Below are positions 50,816 through 59,808 of a stretch of 64,000 nucleotides of DNA, piece by piece. The translations under genes and the position numbers were made by a program. Under the pieces are notes generated by a model. That model saw nothing but the letters and a program-made list of their open reading frames with translations, ran no database searches and had not been told where the DNA came from. The first letter of the stretch is position 1, and the number at the start of each line of letters is the position of its first letter. This DNA comes from CAZOOK01 sp964581385 (lineage in GTDB: Bacteria; Pseudomonadota; Gammaproteobacteria; Nevskiales; Nevskiaceae), in NCBI GenBank assembly GCA_964581385.1, contig CAZOOK010000009.1, positions 82,806-146,805 on the forward strand. The letters run 5' to 3'.

Positions 50816-53800
50816 TCAATCGCAGGTATTTGCCGCGACCGGAACGGTGTGGACGTCGATTCGTCCTGCGTTGGCATCATTGACGCCGTCATCATTCGCG
50901 TCGCCGCTACTGTGTTGGTCGCCAAGATCGCCAGGCGCGGGCAGGTAGTTCGGCGGCAGCACCGGAACGTCGCCGCGCGGGGGCGGCAGTTCATTGACGA
51001 CGTGACCGATTAGTACGACCTCGCCGTTGGTGCTTAGCGGCGATGGGTAAACAATATATCTGCGGGTATCGATCACCACGTTGCCGCTTGATGGGCTTAC
51101 CGCGATGTTGTTGTCGACAGTGATATTGCCGGTCTGCGGCGTGCCGCCGTACGCGATGGTGGAGAATCCGGCCGGCAGCGACACCGACGCGATTTGCAGT
51201 GTGTCGGCCGTATTTGTTGGCAGGTAGTTCAGCAGCGCGCCGCCTCCCGTTGCGGCGTTGACCGGCACGTTGAAGTGCAGGTTGTCGATGCTTGGCGTCT
51301 GCGCGAAGACATAGTTGCCGGCCACATCGAGCGTGCCGATGGTGATGGTTCCGCCCGCGGCGAACGACGCGTCAGGTCCAGCGCTGGACGGCCGCAGATT
51401 CGGTGCGCGCGCACGCAGCGCGCCGATCATGGTCAGATCTTCGCCGAAATCGGCGGTGCCGCTGTCAATGTTCAGCGCAGCGTTGCTCAAATCGATGTTT
51501 TGCGCGGCGCGCACCGACAGCGAATTACCATGGATGGTGACACTCGCCGCCGAATCGATGCTGCCCGAGACGGCGGTCATCGACACGCCCGCCGCATAGA
51601 TGTTAGTGCTGGTGCCGCCTTCGATCGTTGTGCCACTGCCGAGATGTATGTTCGCGCCGGAGAAAATCGCGCCGTCGGTGGTTGGCGGCGAATTACCACC
51701 GTGAACCAGTGTTCCATTCAGCGTCAGATCGCCGGGAGCGGTCAGCTTGACCGTCGCGCCATACAGATTGACGCCACCGATGGTCAGCGCGCCACCCGAC
51801 TGAATCGACAGCGTCTGGCTGGCACTGATGGTGTGCAAAGTGTCGACGAGCGCCAGATCAGCATCGCTGGTGATGGATGTGTCCTTGCCGTTGACGTTGC
51901 CGTACGCGATCGTGCTGCCGGCCCCGGAGATCGCGAGCGTCGTTGTGCCGTTGGCAGTTACATCACCGACGTTTACAGCGCCTCCGTTGCCGGAAACAGT
52001 GATATCGCCGCTGCTCGCGATCAGCGTGCCGGCGCTGAGGTTGCCGAGTCCGGTCTGCAGTGACATCGAATCGGCGGTGATATTGCCGGCAGTCAGATTC
52101 CCTTTGTGCGCGACAACCGAGAGGCCGGCGCCGACGCCGCCGCGCGTCGTGACATTCCCCAGAACGACATCACCCGTCGAGGCGGTAATTGCAAGTTTGT
52201 TTCCGCTGCCGGCGATTGAACTGTTGCTGACGATGTCACTGGCAGTGACGCCGGTGCCGGCGCTGATCGACAGGCCGCCAGTGCCACCGTTGCCGACAGT
52301 GGCTGTGCCGGTGAGTGTAACTTTGCCGCTTGCTTGCAGCGTGGCGGAATGGTTGCTGTTCAGCGTATCGAGCGAAAGATCGCCGCCGGCGTTGGCCAGG
52401 GTGATACTGCCGCTGGTTGCCGTGACCGTATTGAAGGCCAGATTCGCCTCCGAGACTTCGATATCGATGTTTCCTGCCATCGGCGAGGTCACGGCATTGC
52501 CGGCGGAACCGAACGACAGTGAGCGCTTCGATAGCACGGTGATCGAACTCGGCACTCTTCCGGTTGCACCGATACTACCGATCCGGATATCGCCGGAGGC
52601 ACCGGTTCCCGGGTTGCGGCTGTTGACGGTAATGCCGTCGGCTGCGTTGGTGACGCTTAATGCGCCTGCGGTGATATCTTGGCCGCTGCTGTTCAACAGG
52701 ATCTCCGAAGTCTCACCGGGACCGGACGCGGAAGTCTGTATATCGGCCACATTGACTTTGCCGTTGGTGTTGCCTACCGCCACTAATGCATCGGTGCCCT
52801 TCGCAGGGGCGCTCGTTGCGGCGCTCGTCGCATGGGTCGAGATAGTGCCGGTGACGACGACATCGCCGCCAAGCGCGGGAACTAATTCGACTCCTCCGCC
52901 ATTCGGGTCTTGGAAGTCTCCGCCATTCGGTATGAGGTCGACCTCCGCCGTGGCCGTCGGCGGGCTCTTGCCATCGGGGCCGCCAGTGCCGCCTGGGCGG
53001 GTGATCGAAGCGCTGGTAGTGATTGCGCCGGCATGGACGCCAGCAGCCGCTAACAGCGCCACATGTGCGTCGACGTCACTGCCGCCGCTGGTGCCGACAG
53101 TAGTGATATTGCCGGCCGTGATGCTACCGAGACTGGAAGTAATAACCACCCCCGCCGATACCGGGGTCGTCAGCGACGGGTTCGATGCCGTCGTGGAAAT
53201 GTTACCGACCGAAATATCCCTGCCGGCCACCAAGAACAGGCTGCGTGCGCTCAGGTTGCCGATGTGGGTGGTGCCCGCCGCCGTGAAGCTGCCGTTCGGC
53301 ATATCCAGATCACCGTCGATGAGGATGCTGTTGGCCGGATTCTGAAATGTGACGGATCCGCCGAGGCCTGCGACCGTGCCGTCCGATTGGAGCGTGCCGA
53401 CTCCGATGTGCAGGCTGCCACCATTGCCGTTGTTGCGGCCATCGAGCGCGCCGTCGGTGAGCGCATCCAGCGTGACCGATTTGGTCGCCAGCAGCGTCAA
53501 TGTTGATTTGTTGTTGCGCAGCTGGGTTTCGACGAATTGCTCGTACACGGTTGCGTTGGTCGCGCCCGGGTTGTTGATGCCGCTGCCATCGGCGATGGTG
53601 AGATTCTCCGGATCGATCACCACGTTGCCGCCGGCGCCGAGTTCGAGATCGCCGCGCACGGTGAGGTTCTGGTGACCGGACAGTTCCGCGAAGCCGCCTT
53701 GCCCACCGGAGTCGGTGGCGCGCGCGGCGATCAGCGAGTCGGGACGGGTGCTCAATGCGCCGTCGGCGATCACGGTTACGCTGCCGCCGTGCGTCGTGCC

Positions 53801-54757
53801 GTCGGCGAGAATTTGCGCGCCCGGCTGGATGTCGATATCGCGATCGCTATGGATATCGATATTGCCGCCGTTGCCGGCTGTGCTGCCGGCGTCGAGTGTG
53901 CCGCTGTCAGCAATATCGCCGCCGGTTGCGGTCAGCTCGATCGTCCCGCCGTGCGCAACGATGCCGCGCGCGCGCACGAGGCCGCTGTTGTTGACCGCGG
54001 TGCCGATCAGATCCTGCCCCACGCGAGCGGTCATGACGACGCGGCCGCCGTCGGCGAGAATTTGTCCTGCGTTATTGACGCCGGCATGGGCCGAGAATGC
54101 CGAGCCGTCGATCGCGTAGCTGACCAATCCGCCGCTATTCATATCGAGCGTCAGTGCCGAACCGCTCGCGAGTACGATCTGTCCGAGATTCGCCTCGATG
54201 ACGCCGGTGTTCTCGACGTAATCGCCGGCCAGCACGGCAAAACCACCATCGGCCGTACGGATACTGCCGCCATTGACAATCGCAGCGCCCGGCGCGCCCG
54301 CTCCGGAGAACACATAGCGGCCCGCGAGGAAATCCTCGTTGCGAATGTCCATCGTCGAAGCGACCAGCGCGCCGACGTCCACCTGTGCGCCCGGCGCGAA
54401 CAGCATCCCCTGCGGATTGACGAGAAACACGCGTCCGTTCGCGTTGATCGAGCCGAAGATGGAAGAGGGTGATCCGCCGATGACGCGATTGAGGATGACT
54501 GCACTCGACGACGGCTGCACGAAGCGCACGTATTCGTTGCCGGCGACGTTGAAGCTCTGCCAGTTGATGATTGCCGATGCGCTCGATTGGTTGACGACGG
54601 TGCCGTTCGCGGCCGGATTGGCGATCGTGGCTTGTCCGCCGACGACCTGTCCGCCAAGCGGATTGCCGAAAGCGATGCCGGGTAGCAGCGCGATCGTACC
54701 GACGACACTGCGGTGCAGCGCCGCGGGGATGGGAAGCAGGCAGTTCGTTCGCAACAT
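50816..54757 (-). CDS. TpsA exoprotein, filamentous haemagglutinin family
   Basis: Large secreted beta-helical protein of 1313 residues, the passenger of a two-partner secretion system. A signal region (about 1-31) is followed by the TPS domain NPLGGQVVGGQATI, with ASAIINWQSFNVAGNE and INANGRVFLVNPQGMLF around 103-120, where the usual NPNG is NPQG. Many degenerate Gly/Asp/Thr-rich repeats fill 250-1200. Near the end is an acidic DANDDGVNDANAGRIDV segment that looks calcium-binding, and the last two residues are Cys-Asp. A GAGGT ribosome site precedes the ATG. It lies 9 bp behind tpsB. Role: adhesion or contact; a toxic domain was not seen. Confidence 0.92.
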   Translation of the reverse strand: MLRTNCLLPIPAALHRSVVGTIALLPGIAFGNPLGGQVVGGQATIANPAANGTVVNQSSASAIINWQSFNVAGNEYVRFVQPSSSAVILNRVIGGSPSSIFGSINANGRVFLVNPQGMLFAPGAQVDVGALVASTMDIRNEDFLAGRYVFSGAGAPGAAIVNGGSIRTADGGFAVLAGDYVENTGVIEANLGQIVLASGSALTLDMNSGGLVSYAIDGSAFSAHAGVNNAGQILADGGRVVMTARVGQDLIGTAVNNSGLVRARGIVAHGGTIELTATGGDIADSGTLDAGSTAGNGGNIDIHSDRDIDIQPGAQILADGTTHGGSVTVIADGALSTRPDSLIAARATDSGGQGGFAELSGHQNLTVRGDLELGAGGNVVIDPENLTIADGSGINNPGATNATVYEQFVETQLRNNKSTLTLLATKSVTLDALTDGALDGRNNGNGGSLHIGVGTLQSDGTVAGLGGSVTFQNPANSILIDGDLDMPNGSFTAAGTTHIGNLSARSLFLVAGRDISVGNISTTASNPSLTTPVSAGVVITSSLGSITAGNITTVGTSGGSDVDAHVALLAAAGVHAGAITTSASITRPGGTGGPDGKSPPTATAEVDLIPNGGDFQDPNGGGVELVPALGGDVVVTGTISTHATSAATSAPAKGTDALVAVGNTNGKVNVADIQTSASGPGETSEILLNSSGQDITAGALSVTNAADGITVNSRNPGTGASGDIRIGSIGATGRVPSSITVLSKRSLSFGSAGNAVTSPMAGNIDIEVSEANLAFNTVTATSGSITLANAGGDLSLDTLNSNHSATLQASGKVTLTGTATVGNGGTGGLSISAGTGVTASDIVSNSSIAGSGNKLAITASTGDVVLGNVTTRGGVGAGLSVVAHKGNLTAGNITADSMSLQTGLGNLSAGTLIASSGDITVSGNGGAVNVGDVTANGTTTLAISGAGSTIAYGNVNGKDTSITSDADLALVDTLHTISASQTLSIQSGGALTIGGVNLYGATVKLTAPGDLTLNGTLVHGGNSPPTTDGAIFSGANIHLGSGTTIEGGTSTNIYAAGVSMTAVSGSIDSAASVTIHGNSLSVRAAQNIDLSNAALNIDSGTADFGEDLTMIGALRARAPNLRPSSAGPDASFAAGGTITIGTLDVAGNYVFAQTPSIDNLHFNVPVNAATGGGALLNYLPTNTADTLQIASVSLPAGFSTIAYGGTPQTGNITVDNNIAVSPSSGNVVIDTRRYIVYPSPLSTNGEVVLIGHVVNELPPPRGDVPVLPPNYLPAPGDLGDQHSSGDANDDGVNDANAGRIDVHTVPVAANTCD

Positions 54758-54766
54758 GGCAATACC

Positions 54767-56398
54767 TCAAAAAGCGGCCGACAGCGACACATAGACGCGT
54801 CCGTCGTCGCGTCCATCGCTGACCGGTGTGCTATCGAGCGGGCAGGCCCAGTCGACATGAAGGCTGTACTGGCGGTAATCGACGTCAGCGCCGGCGCCGG
54901 CACCAGACAAGCTGTCCCGGCTCTTGTCGCCCGGCAGATGGTTGAGAATGCTGACCACCCCGGTATCCGCGAACGCGCGCGGAGTGAGCCGGACCGGTCC
55001 GAATTGGAGCGGACGCTTCAGCGTCGCTTTGCCGTACCAGCCACGGTCGCCGCGCACCTCGGTCGGCGGAAAGCCGCGGACCGTGGTGGGTCCGCCGACT
55101 GACATCTGTTCCGTATCCGCGAGCGGGTCCGGAGAGTAGACGTCGTCGAATTCCCCGAGGATCTGAAATTTCGCCGGCAGCGGCTGCAAGTGCTGAACGT
55201 CGATTTCACCTCTGAAGCGTTCATGGTTGCCGTTGGTGGGCGTCGCCTGCCGGAAATCAGTATGAATGCCGCCGACGATCTGGCTGATCGCACCGTTATT
55301 CCACGCGTGCGATGCGTTGACGCCGAGCGTCACCAGATGGACACCGGTGTCGGAAATGGGTAAACCCGAAAGATCGGCATTGGCGTCGGTAAACATCCAT
55401 CCGCCGGAAGTGGACAGAACGTTGGCAGCGGTGTGCAGCCACGTTTTGTCCGCCTCCACACTGCCGTTCTCGTTCTTGCCGGTGGTATAGAACGGATAGT
55501 CGACGCTGAAGAGTGCGCGACCGTAGCTGGCGGCGAGACGCCAGCCATTGGTGCCGAGCGGCAGGTTGTAGGCGGCGCTGCCGTAGTTCAAACGATCAGT
55601 GTTCGAGTGCAGAAGGGACAGTTGCACTTGGTCGCCGATGCGTCCCGGGTTGTTCAGCGTCATTCCCAGCGAATAGCGATATTCGCCGACATCCCGGCGG
55701 CCGTAGTTGTCGACGCCGGCGTCGACGCTGAAATACTTTTCGCCGGTTTTCACCGTGATATCGCTGGAGCCGAAGTCCGCTCCGGGCGTCAGCACTGCGC
55801 GCGTCTTCAGGCCCGGCAGATCGTTGAGTGCGAACAAATCGCACTGAAGATCGCTGCTGCGATAGATCGCATCCGGATGCGTGCGCTTCATAAAGCTTAG
55901 CAGCCGCCGGTCCGAATAGTCGTCGTTGTTTTCGAACGCAATGCGGCCAATCCGGCCTTCAATGATGCGCAGCGTCACCTCGCCGTCGCTCACAGTTTGC
56001 GCGGGCACCGTCGCGCTGCTCAGTGTGTAGCCGCTGTGAACGTAGTAGTCGGTGATCCTGTCGGCGGCTTCGTAGAGTTGCGCGAGCGTGATCGGTTTGC
56101 CGATGAAATCGGTGAGCAGGGGTTCGAGTTGTTGTGCCGTGAACAGGGTGTTGCCTACCAACGTGAAATGGGTAACAGTGATCTGCGCTTCATCAGATTC
56201 GGCCGCCGGTGTCGCGGTTTGTCCGGCTTTCGATACGTCCGGCGCCGCTTCCAGTGCTTTGAGCAGCCGCGACAGCCTGAGCGTGTCGCCGATGCTGCCG
56301 GGCGTCGGCGGAGCGGCAGCCATGGCCATTGGCACTCCCCCCCCGAGCATGAGGGCGGTGGTAGCAATGAAACACGACTTGCTCAGCAGTAACCGCAT
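54767..56398 (-). CDS. TpsB outer-membrane transporter, ShlB/FhaC family
   Basis: Omp85-type channel that secretes TpsA. Start at 56398 gives a signal peptide (MRLLLSKSCFIATTALML) and lies behind the predicted transcription start; longer frame to 56485 would begin upstream of it. POTRA domains are at about 80-240, with LVGNTLFTAQQLEPLLTDFI, YYVHSGYTLSSATVPAQ and LRIIEGRIGRIAFEN. The barrel follows, with VRGFPPTEVRGDRG, the L6 loop motif of the family, near 455. About 543 residues. First gene of tpsB-tpsA-fecR-propeller. Confidence 0.92.
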   Translation of the reverse strand: MRLLLSKSCFIATTALMLGGGVPMAMAAAPPTPGSIGDTLRLSRLLKALEAAPDVSKAGQTATPAAESDEAQITVTHFTLVGNTLFTAQQLEPLLTDFIGKPITLAQLYEAADRITDYYVHSGYTLSSATVPAQTVSDGEVTLRIIEGRIGRIAFENNDDYSDRRLLSFMKRTHPDAIYRSSDLQCDLFALNDLPGLKTRAVLTPGADFGSSDITVKTGEKYFSVDAGVDNYGRRDVGEYRYSLGMTLNNPGRIGDQVQLSLLHSNTDRLNYGSAAYNLPLGTNGWRLAASYGRALFSVDYPFYTTGKNENGSVEADKTWLHTAANVLSTSGGWMFTDANADLSGLPISDTGVHLVTLGVNASHAWNNGAISQIVGGIHTDFRQATPTNGNHERFRGEIDVQHLQPLPAKFQILGEFDDVYSPDPLADTEQMSVGGPTTVRGFPPTEVRGDRGWYGKATLKRPLQFGPVRLTPRAFADTGVVSILNHLPGDKSRDSLSGAGAGADVDYRQYSLHVDWACPLDSTPVSDGRDDGRVYVSLSAAF

Positions 56399-56473
56399 AG
56401 ATCCCCACAAGATCGGCGGGCAGCGGCGCATACCCCCAAAATCCCATAACTGCATGATTTTTATATTTGAACG

Positions 56474-56502
56474 ACTATAGCCCAAGGGTAGGGTCGTTCC
56501 AA
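56474..56502 (-). promoter_or_regulatory. Predicted sigma-70 promoter of the TPS operon
   Basis: On the minus strand TTGGAA (56502-56497) and TATAGT (56479-56474) are 17 bp apart. A start near 56467 would leave a 68-69-nt leader before the tpsB ATG at 56398. Confidence 0.65.
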
Positions 56503-56520
56503 ACGATGTAAGGGCGCAAG

Positions 56521-56536
56521 TGTGACGTGCGTCACA
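56521..56536. promoter_or_regulatory. CRP/Clp/Vfr-type binding site ahead of the TPS operon
   Basis: TGTGACGTGCGTCACA is a perfect TGTGA-N6-TCACA site. With the start predicted from the -35/-10 pair, its centre is at -61.5, the classic class I activator position. It lies between the dxs stop (56575) and tpsB. Confidence 0.8.
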
Positions 56537-56574
56537 GTTTGGATGCAGTTGAGTACATCATTGCAGCACCGGAT

Positions 56575-58389
56575 TCACTTTTCACCGATTTTTGGCGCGG
56601 CGGATGGTGCCTGATGAATGGGTTCGCTTTCTTTTTCCAGCATTCGCAGGTATTTCTGCACCGAACGCAGCAGACCCGCCGGATCGAGACCGCACTGGGC
56701 AAGCAATTCATCGCGCGAGCCGTGCTGGACGAAGCGATCCGGCAAACCGAGTTCCAACAGAGGAACGCATAAGCCTTGCGCCGACAACGATTCGCCTACG
56801 GCGCTGCCGGCACCGCCGGCCAGCACGCCATCTTCGATGGTGATCAGCAGTTCGTGATGGCCGGCGAGCTGGGCGATGCGATGGTCGTCGAGCGGTTTGA
56901 CGTAGCGCATATCGACCACGGTGGCGTCGAGAATTTCGGCGATCTGCAGCGCTGCATGCAGCAATTCGCCAAAAGCCAGCAATGCCACGCGCGGACCGCG
57001 GCGGGTACGCGATTCGCGGATGATGCGGCTGTTGCCGGCGGACAGTGGTTCCGCGGCGGCGAGCGCAAGACTCGCACTGCCGCGCGGATAGCGCACGGCG
57101 GCGGGGCCGTCACATTCCAGGGCCAGGTCCAGCATGCGCTGGCATTCATGGCTATCGCTCGGTGTCATCACCACGAGATTCGGAACGCAACGCAGAAAGG
57201 CGAGATCGAAGGCGCCATGGTGCGTCGCACCGTCGGGCCCGACGAGGCCCGCGCGGTCGATAGCAAACAGCACCGGCAGGTTCTGAATCGCGAGATCGTG
57301 GATGAGCTGGTCGTAGCCGCGTTGCAGGAATGTTGAGTAGATCGCCACGACCGGGCGCAGTCCTTCGCAGGCCATACCGGCGGCGAGCGTCACTGCGTGC
57401 TGCTCGGCAATACCGACGTCGAAAAAGCGATCGGGAAAACGTTTCGCGAATTCAACCAATCCGGAACCTTCGCGCATTGCCGGCGTGATCGCGACGATGC
57501 GTGGATCACGCGCGGCCGCTGCGCAAAGCCAGTCGCCGAAGATGCGCGAATAGGTCGGGACTGCTGTGCCGCCGGGTGTTGCAAACGTACCAGTGACCGG
57601 ATCGAAACGAGTCACGCCGTGGTAGGCAATCGGGTCGAGTTCGGCAGGAGCATAGCCCTTGCCCTTGACGGTGACGACGTGCAATACGCGCGGGCCTTCG
57701 GTATCTCGCAAGCGCTCAAGCGTGTCCAGCAATGTGTCGAGATCGTGGCCATCGATCGGGCCATCATAGGTGAAGCCAAGTGCGTTGAAAAAATCGCCCA
57801 GATTCGCTCGTCCGCGGAGCGCACCGACGTTTTCTGAGATGCTCATGCCGTTGTCGTTGACGATAACCAGCAGATCTTCTGCGCTCGCGCCGATGTGATT
57901 GAGCGCTTCGAAAGCCATGCCGGTCGTAAGCCCACCATCGCCGATCACCGCGACCACTCGTCTATGCTCTTGCTTGAGCCGCGCGGCGGCGGCCATGCCA
58001 GCCGCGGCCGAGAGTGAAGTGCCGGCATGCCCGGCGCCGAAAGCGTCGTACTCGCTTTCGGCGCGACTCAGGAATGGTGCCAGGCCGTGTACCCGTCGCT
58101 GCATCTCCAGTCCCGTGCGGCGGCCGGTCAGCATCTTGTGCGGATGCGTCTGATGGCCGATGTCCCAGATCAGGCGATCACGCGGCGTGTCGAACGTCCG
58201 GTGCAGGGCAATCGTTAGCTCGACTGTCCCCAGGCTCGCCGCGAAGTGGCCGCCATTGCGCGCCATCGTCTCGATCAGGTTGCGACGCATCTCCTGTGCC
58301 AGACGCCGTAGCTCGGCGTGTGGCAGGGCGCGCAGTGCTGTCGGATCGTCGATCTTGCCGAGCACGGCATATGGGGTGGTCTCGTTCAT
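56575..58389 (-). CDS. dxs: 1-deoxy-D-xylulose-5-phosphate synthase
   Basis: First enzyme of the MEP isoprenoid pathway: pyruvate and glyceraldehyde 3-phosphate to DXP, thiamine-dependent. The LIWDIGHQTHPHKMLTGR block, the thiamine motif GDGGLTTGMAFEALNHIGAS with VIVNDNGMSISEN, and the C-terminal transketolase-like parts (RFFDVGIAEQHAVTLAAGMA) are intact. About 604 residues. The first Met in frame is 58413, but the Met at 58389 starts the usual N-terminus. In relatives it follows xseB and ispA; here two plus-strand genes intervene. The promoter must be in the 57 bp to the divergent gene. Confidence 0.96.
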   Translation of the reverse strand: MNETTPYAVLGKIDDPTALRALPHAELRRLAQEMRRNLIETMARNGGHFAASLGTVELTIALHRTFDTPRDRLIWDIGHQTHPHKMLTGRRTGLEMQRRVHGLAPFLSRAESEYDAFGAGHAGTSLSAAAGMAAAARLKQEHRRVVAVIGDGGLTTGMAFEALNHIGASAEDLLVIVNDNGMSISENVGALRGRANLGDFFNALGFTYDGPIDGHDLDTLLDTLERLRDTEGPRVLHVVTVKGKGYAPAELDPIAYHGVTRFDPVTGTFATPGGTAVPTYSRIFGDWLCAAAARDPRIVAITPAMREGSGLVEFAKRFPDRFFDVGIAEQHAVTLAAGMACEGLRPVVAIYSTFLQRGYDQLIHDLAIQNLPVLFAIDRAGLVGPDGATHHGAFDLAFLRCVPNLVVMTPSDSHECQRMLDLALECDGPAAVRYPRGSASLALAAAEPLSAGNSRIIRESRTRRGPRVALLAFGELLHAALQIAEILDATVVDMRYVKPLDDHRIAQLAGHHELLITIEDGVLAGGAGSAVGESLSAQGLCVPLLELGLPDRFVQHGSRDELLAQCGLDPAGLLRSVQKYLRMLEKESEPIHQAPSAAPKIGEK

Positions 58390-58446
58390 GCCGACATTAT
58401 CGGTAAAACCCAATAAAATGACCGCAACGAACTATTGGACGTAGCA

Positions 58447-58746
58447 ATGGGCAATGTCGTCTTTAATCCAAAAACGCCGAGTATCCTGGTATGGAGCAAG
58501 CGTTTCGAGCTGTGGTTCTGCTATGGCGTTCTTTTCAATATCGCGGCTTTCGCGTGGTACTGGTTTCAGGGTGATCGCATCGACGACCCCAACCTGCGTC
58601 TCGGCGTTTGTGCATTCGTGGGCGGGGAATATCTGCTGCTGGCGATACTCTCCTGGAGAATCTGGGACGCGAATGGCAACCGTCAGTACGACTCCCCGAT
58701 CGCCAGATTGTGGTGGCGGTTTGCGGGCCTGTTCGAGTGGTATTGA
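58447..58746 (+). CDS. Small membrane protein, hypothetical
   Basis: Protein of 99 residues with two predicted membrane helices (FWFCYGVLFNIAAFAWYWF is close to 30-45; LLLAILSWRIW near 70). Many Trp residues. Not recognised. It starts 57 bp from the divergent dxs start; a TTG 12 bp upstream is an alternative. It stands with the next gene inside the isoprenoid cluster. Confidence 0.5.
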   Translation: MGNVVFNPKTPSILVWSKRFELWFCYGVLFNIAAFAWYWFQGDRIDDPNLRLGVCAFVGGEYLLLAILSWRIWDANGNRQYDSPIARLWWRFAGLFEWY

Positions 58747-58886
58747 GAGACTCCGGGGCTAAGATCGATTTGCTTGCGCATAGGAGCCTGAAGCGCATCG
58801 TGAAAAATGCGTAACACGCTCTAATCTCCGGGTAACCTTGTGATAAGGTCATTATTCATGGACAGATCAATAGGCAGGAAGACCCC

Positions 58887-59777
58887 ATGGCAACGCCAGT
58901 CGATTTAGAAATAGTGCCGCGTCAGCTGAACAGCGTATTGGAAGATTGCTCGGGTGAGCAAAACTGGGCGGGAGATCCCGTCACCAGTACGTTTTTCGCC
59001 AGCTTGTCGGCCACTTTTACGGAAGGCGAACGCTTTTTGATCGATTCGATCCGTTATTACGAGCGCAAAGCCGACTCCCCATTGCTTCGTGAACATATCA
59101 AAGGCTTCATTCGTCAGGAAGCACGTCACTCGCGTGCGCATGTTCAAATGAATGAGTGGTTTTTAAAACAAGGCTATCCAATGGAGAAAGCCGCGGCACA
59201 GGCACATTGGGGAATTGAATTCTTTCGAAAGGTGTTGACCCACAAAGCTCAACTGGCCGTGACCATGGCGATCGAACATTTCACTGCTCGCTTTGCAGAT
59301 GCCGTATTGACAAATACCAGGTTAATGAACGGCATGAGTCCCACCATGCGTGATATTTGGCAATGGCATGGTTTGGAAGAGGCGGAACACCGCGCCGTGG
59401 CGATGGATGTTTACAAAGCGATCGGCGGCGGCCATTTCTATCGCGCGTTTTATTTTATTGTCGGCAGCTTTCTCTTCTTCAGCGTTTTGTTTTTGATTCA
59501 ATTTACATTGCTATTTAAAACCGGCAATTTGCGGTGGCCGGTGTTGAAAAAAGGCTGGAGAACCATGTGGGGCACGGAGCCGGGTGCGCACGGGATGGCC
59601 AAGCAAATGATTAATCATTTGTATTTCGACTACCTGCGCCGCGATTTTCATCCGTTTGATCATGACTATTCGCAAGCTTCAGAACAAATTAGCGAACGCC
59701 TCCTGGCAGCCAATGTATTCAGTTTTGCACAACCATCATCCAAGCAAGTGGATGAAGAAGAGCTCGCTGCGGTTTAG
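58887..59777 (+). CDS. Metal-dependent hydrolase-like diiron protein (PF10118)
   Basis: Ferritin-like helical protein of 296 residues, family COG3687, annotated as metal-dependent hydrolase but without proved reaction. Candidate metal ligands are in FIRQEARHSRAHVQMNEW near 75 and LEEAEHRAVAMDVYKAI near 170, and AIEHFTARFADAV near 130. A hydrophobic helix at about 192-212 (YFIVGSFLFFSVLFLIQF) suggests membrane attachment. GGAAGAC lies before the ATG. Base composition is visibly poorer in G+C than in dxs and ispA on either side, which suggests acquisition. Confidence 0.82.
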   Translation: MATPVDLEIVPRQLNSVLEDCSGEQNWAGDPVTSTFFASLSATFTEGERFLIDSIRYYERKADSPLLREHIKGFIRQEARHSRAHVQMNEWFLKQGYPMEKAAAQAHWGIEFFRKVLTHKAQLAVTMAIEHFTARFADAVLTNTRLMNGMSPTMRDIWQWHGLEEAEHRAVAMDVYKAIGGGHFYRAFYFIVGSFLFFSVLFLIQFTLLFKTGNLRWPVLKKGWRTMWGTEPGAHGMAKQMINHLYFDYLRRDFHPFDHDYSQASEQISERLLAANVFSFAQPSSKQVDEEELAAV

Positions 59778-59808
59778 CGGATTAGCGGTCATTCCGTCGT
59801 CGCTTCTG

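Noticed and set aside
51828..53345. Long plus-strand open frame of 505 codons opposite tpsA
   Set aside because: It is the mirror of the repetitive Thr/Ala/Gly-rich tpsA codons. It gives a low-complexity Val/Pro/Leu-rich sequence without domain features.
53537..54472. Plus-strand open frame of 311 codons opposite the TPS domain
   Set aside because: Covers a confidently assigned gene; protein composition is Arg/Asp/Ala-rich and unlike any family.
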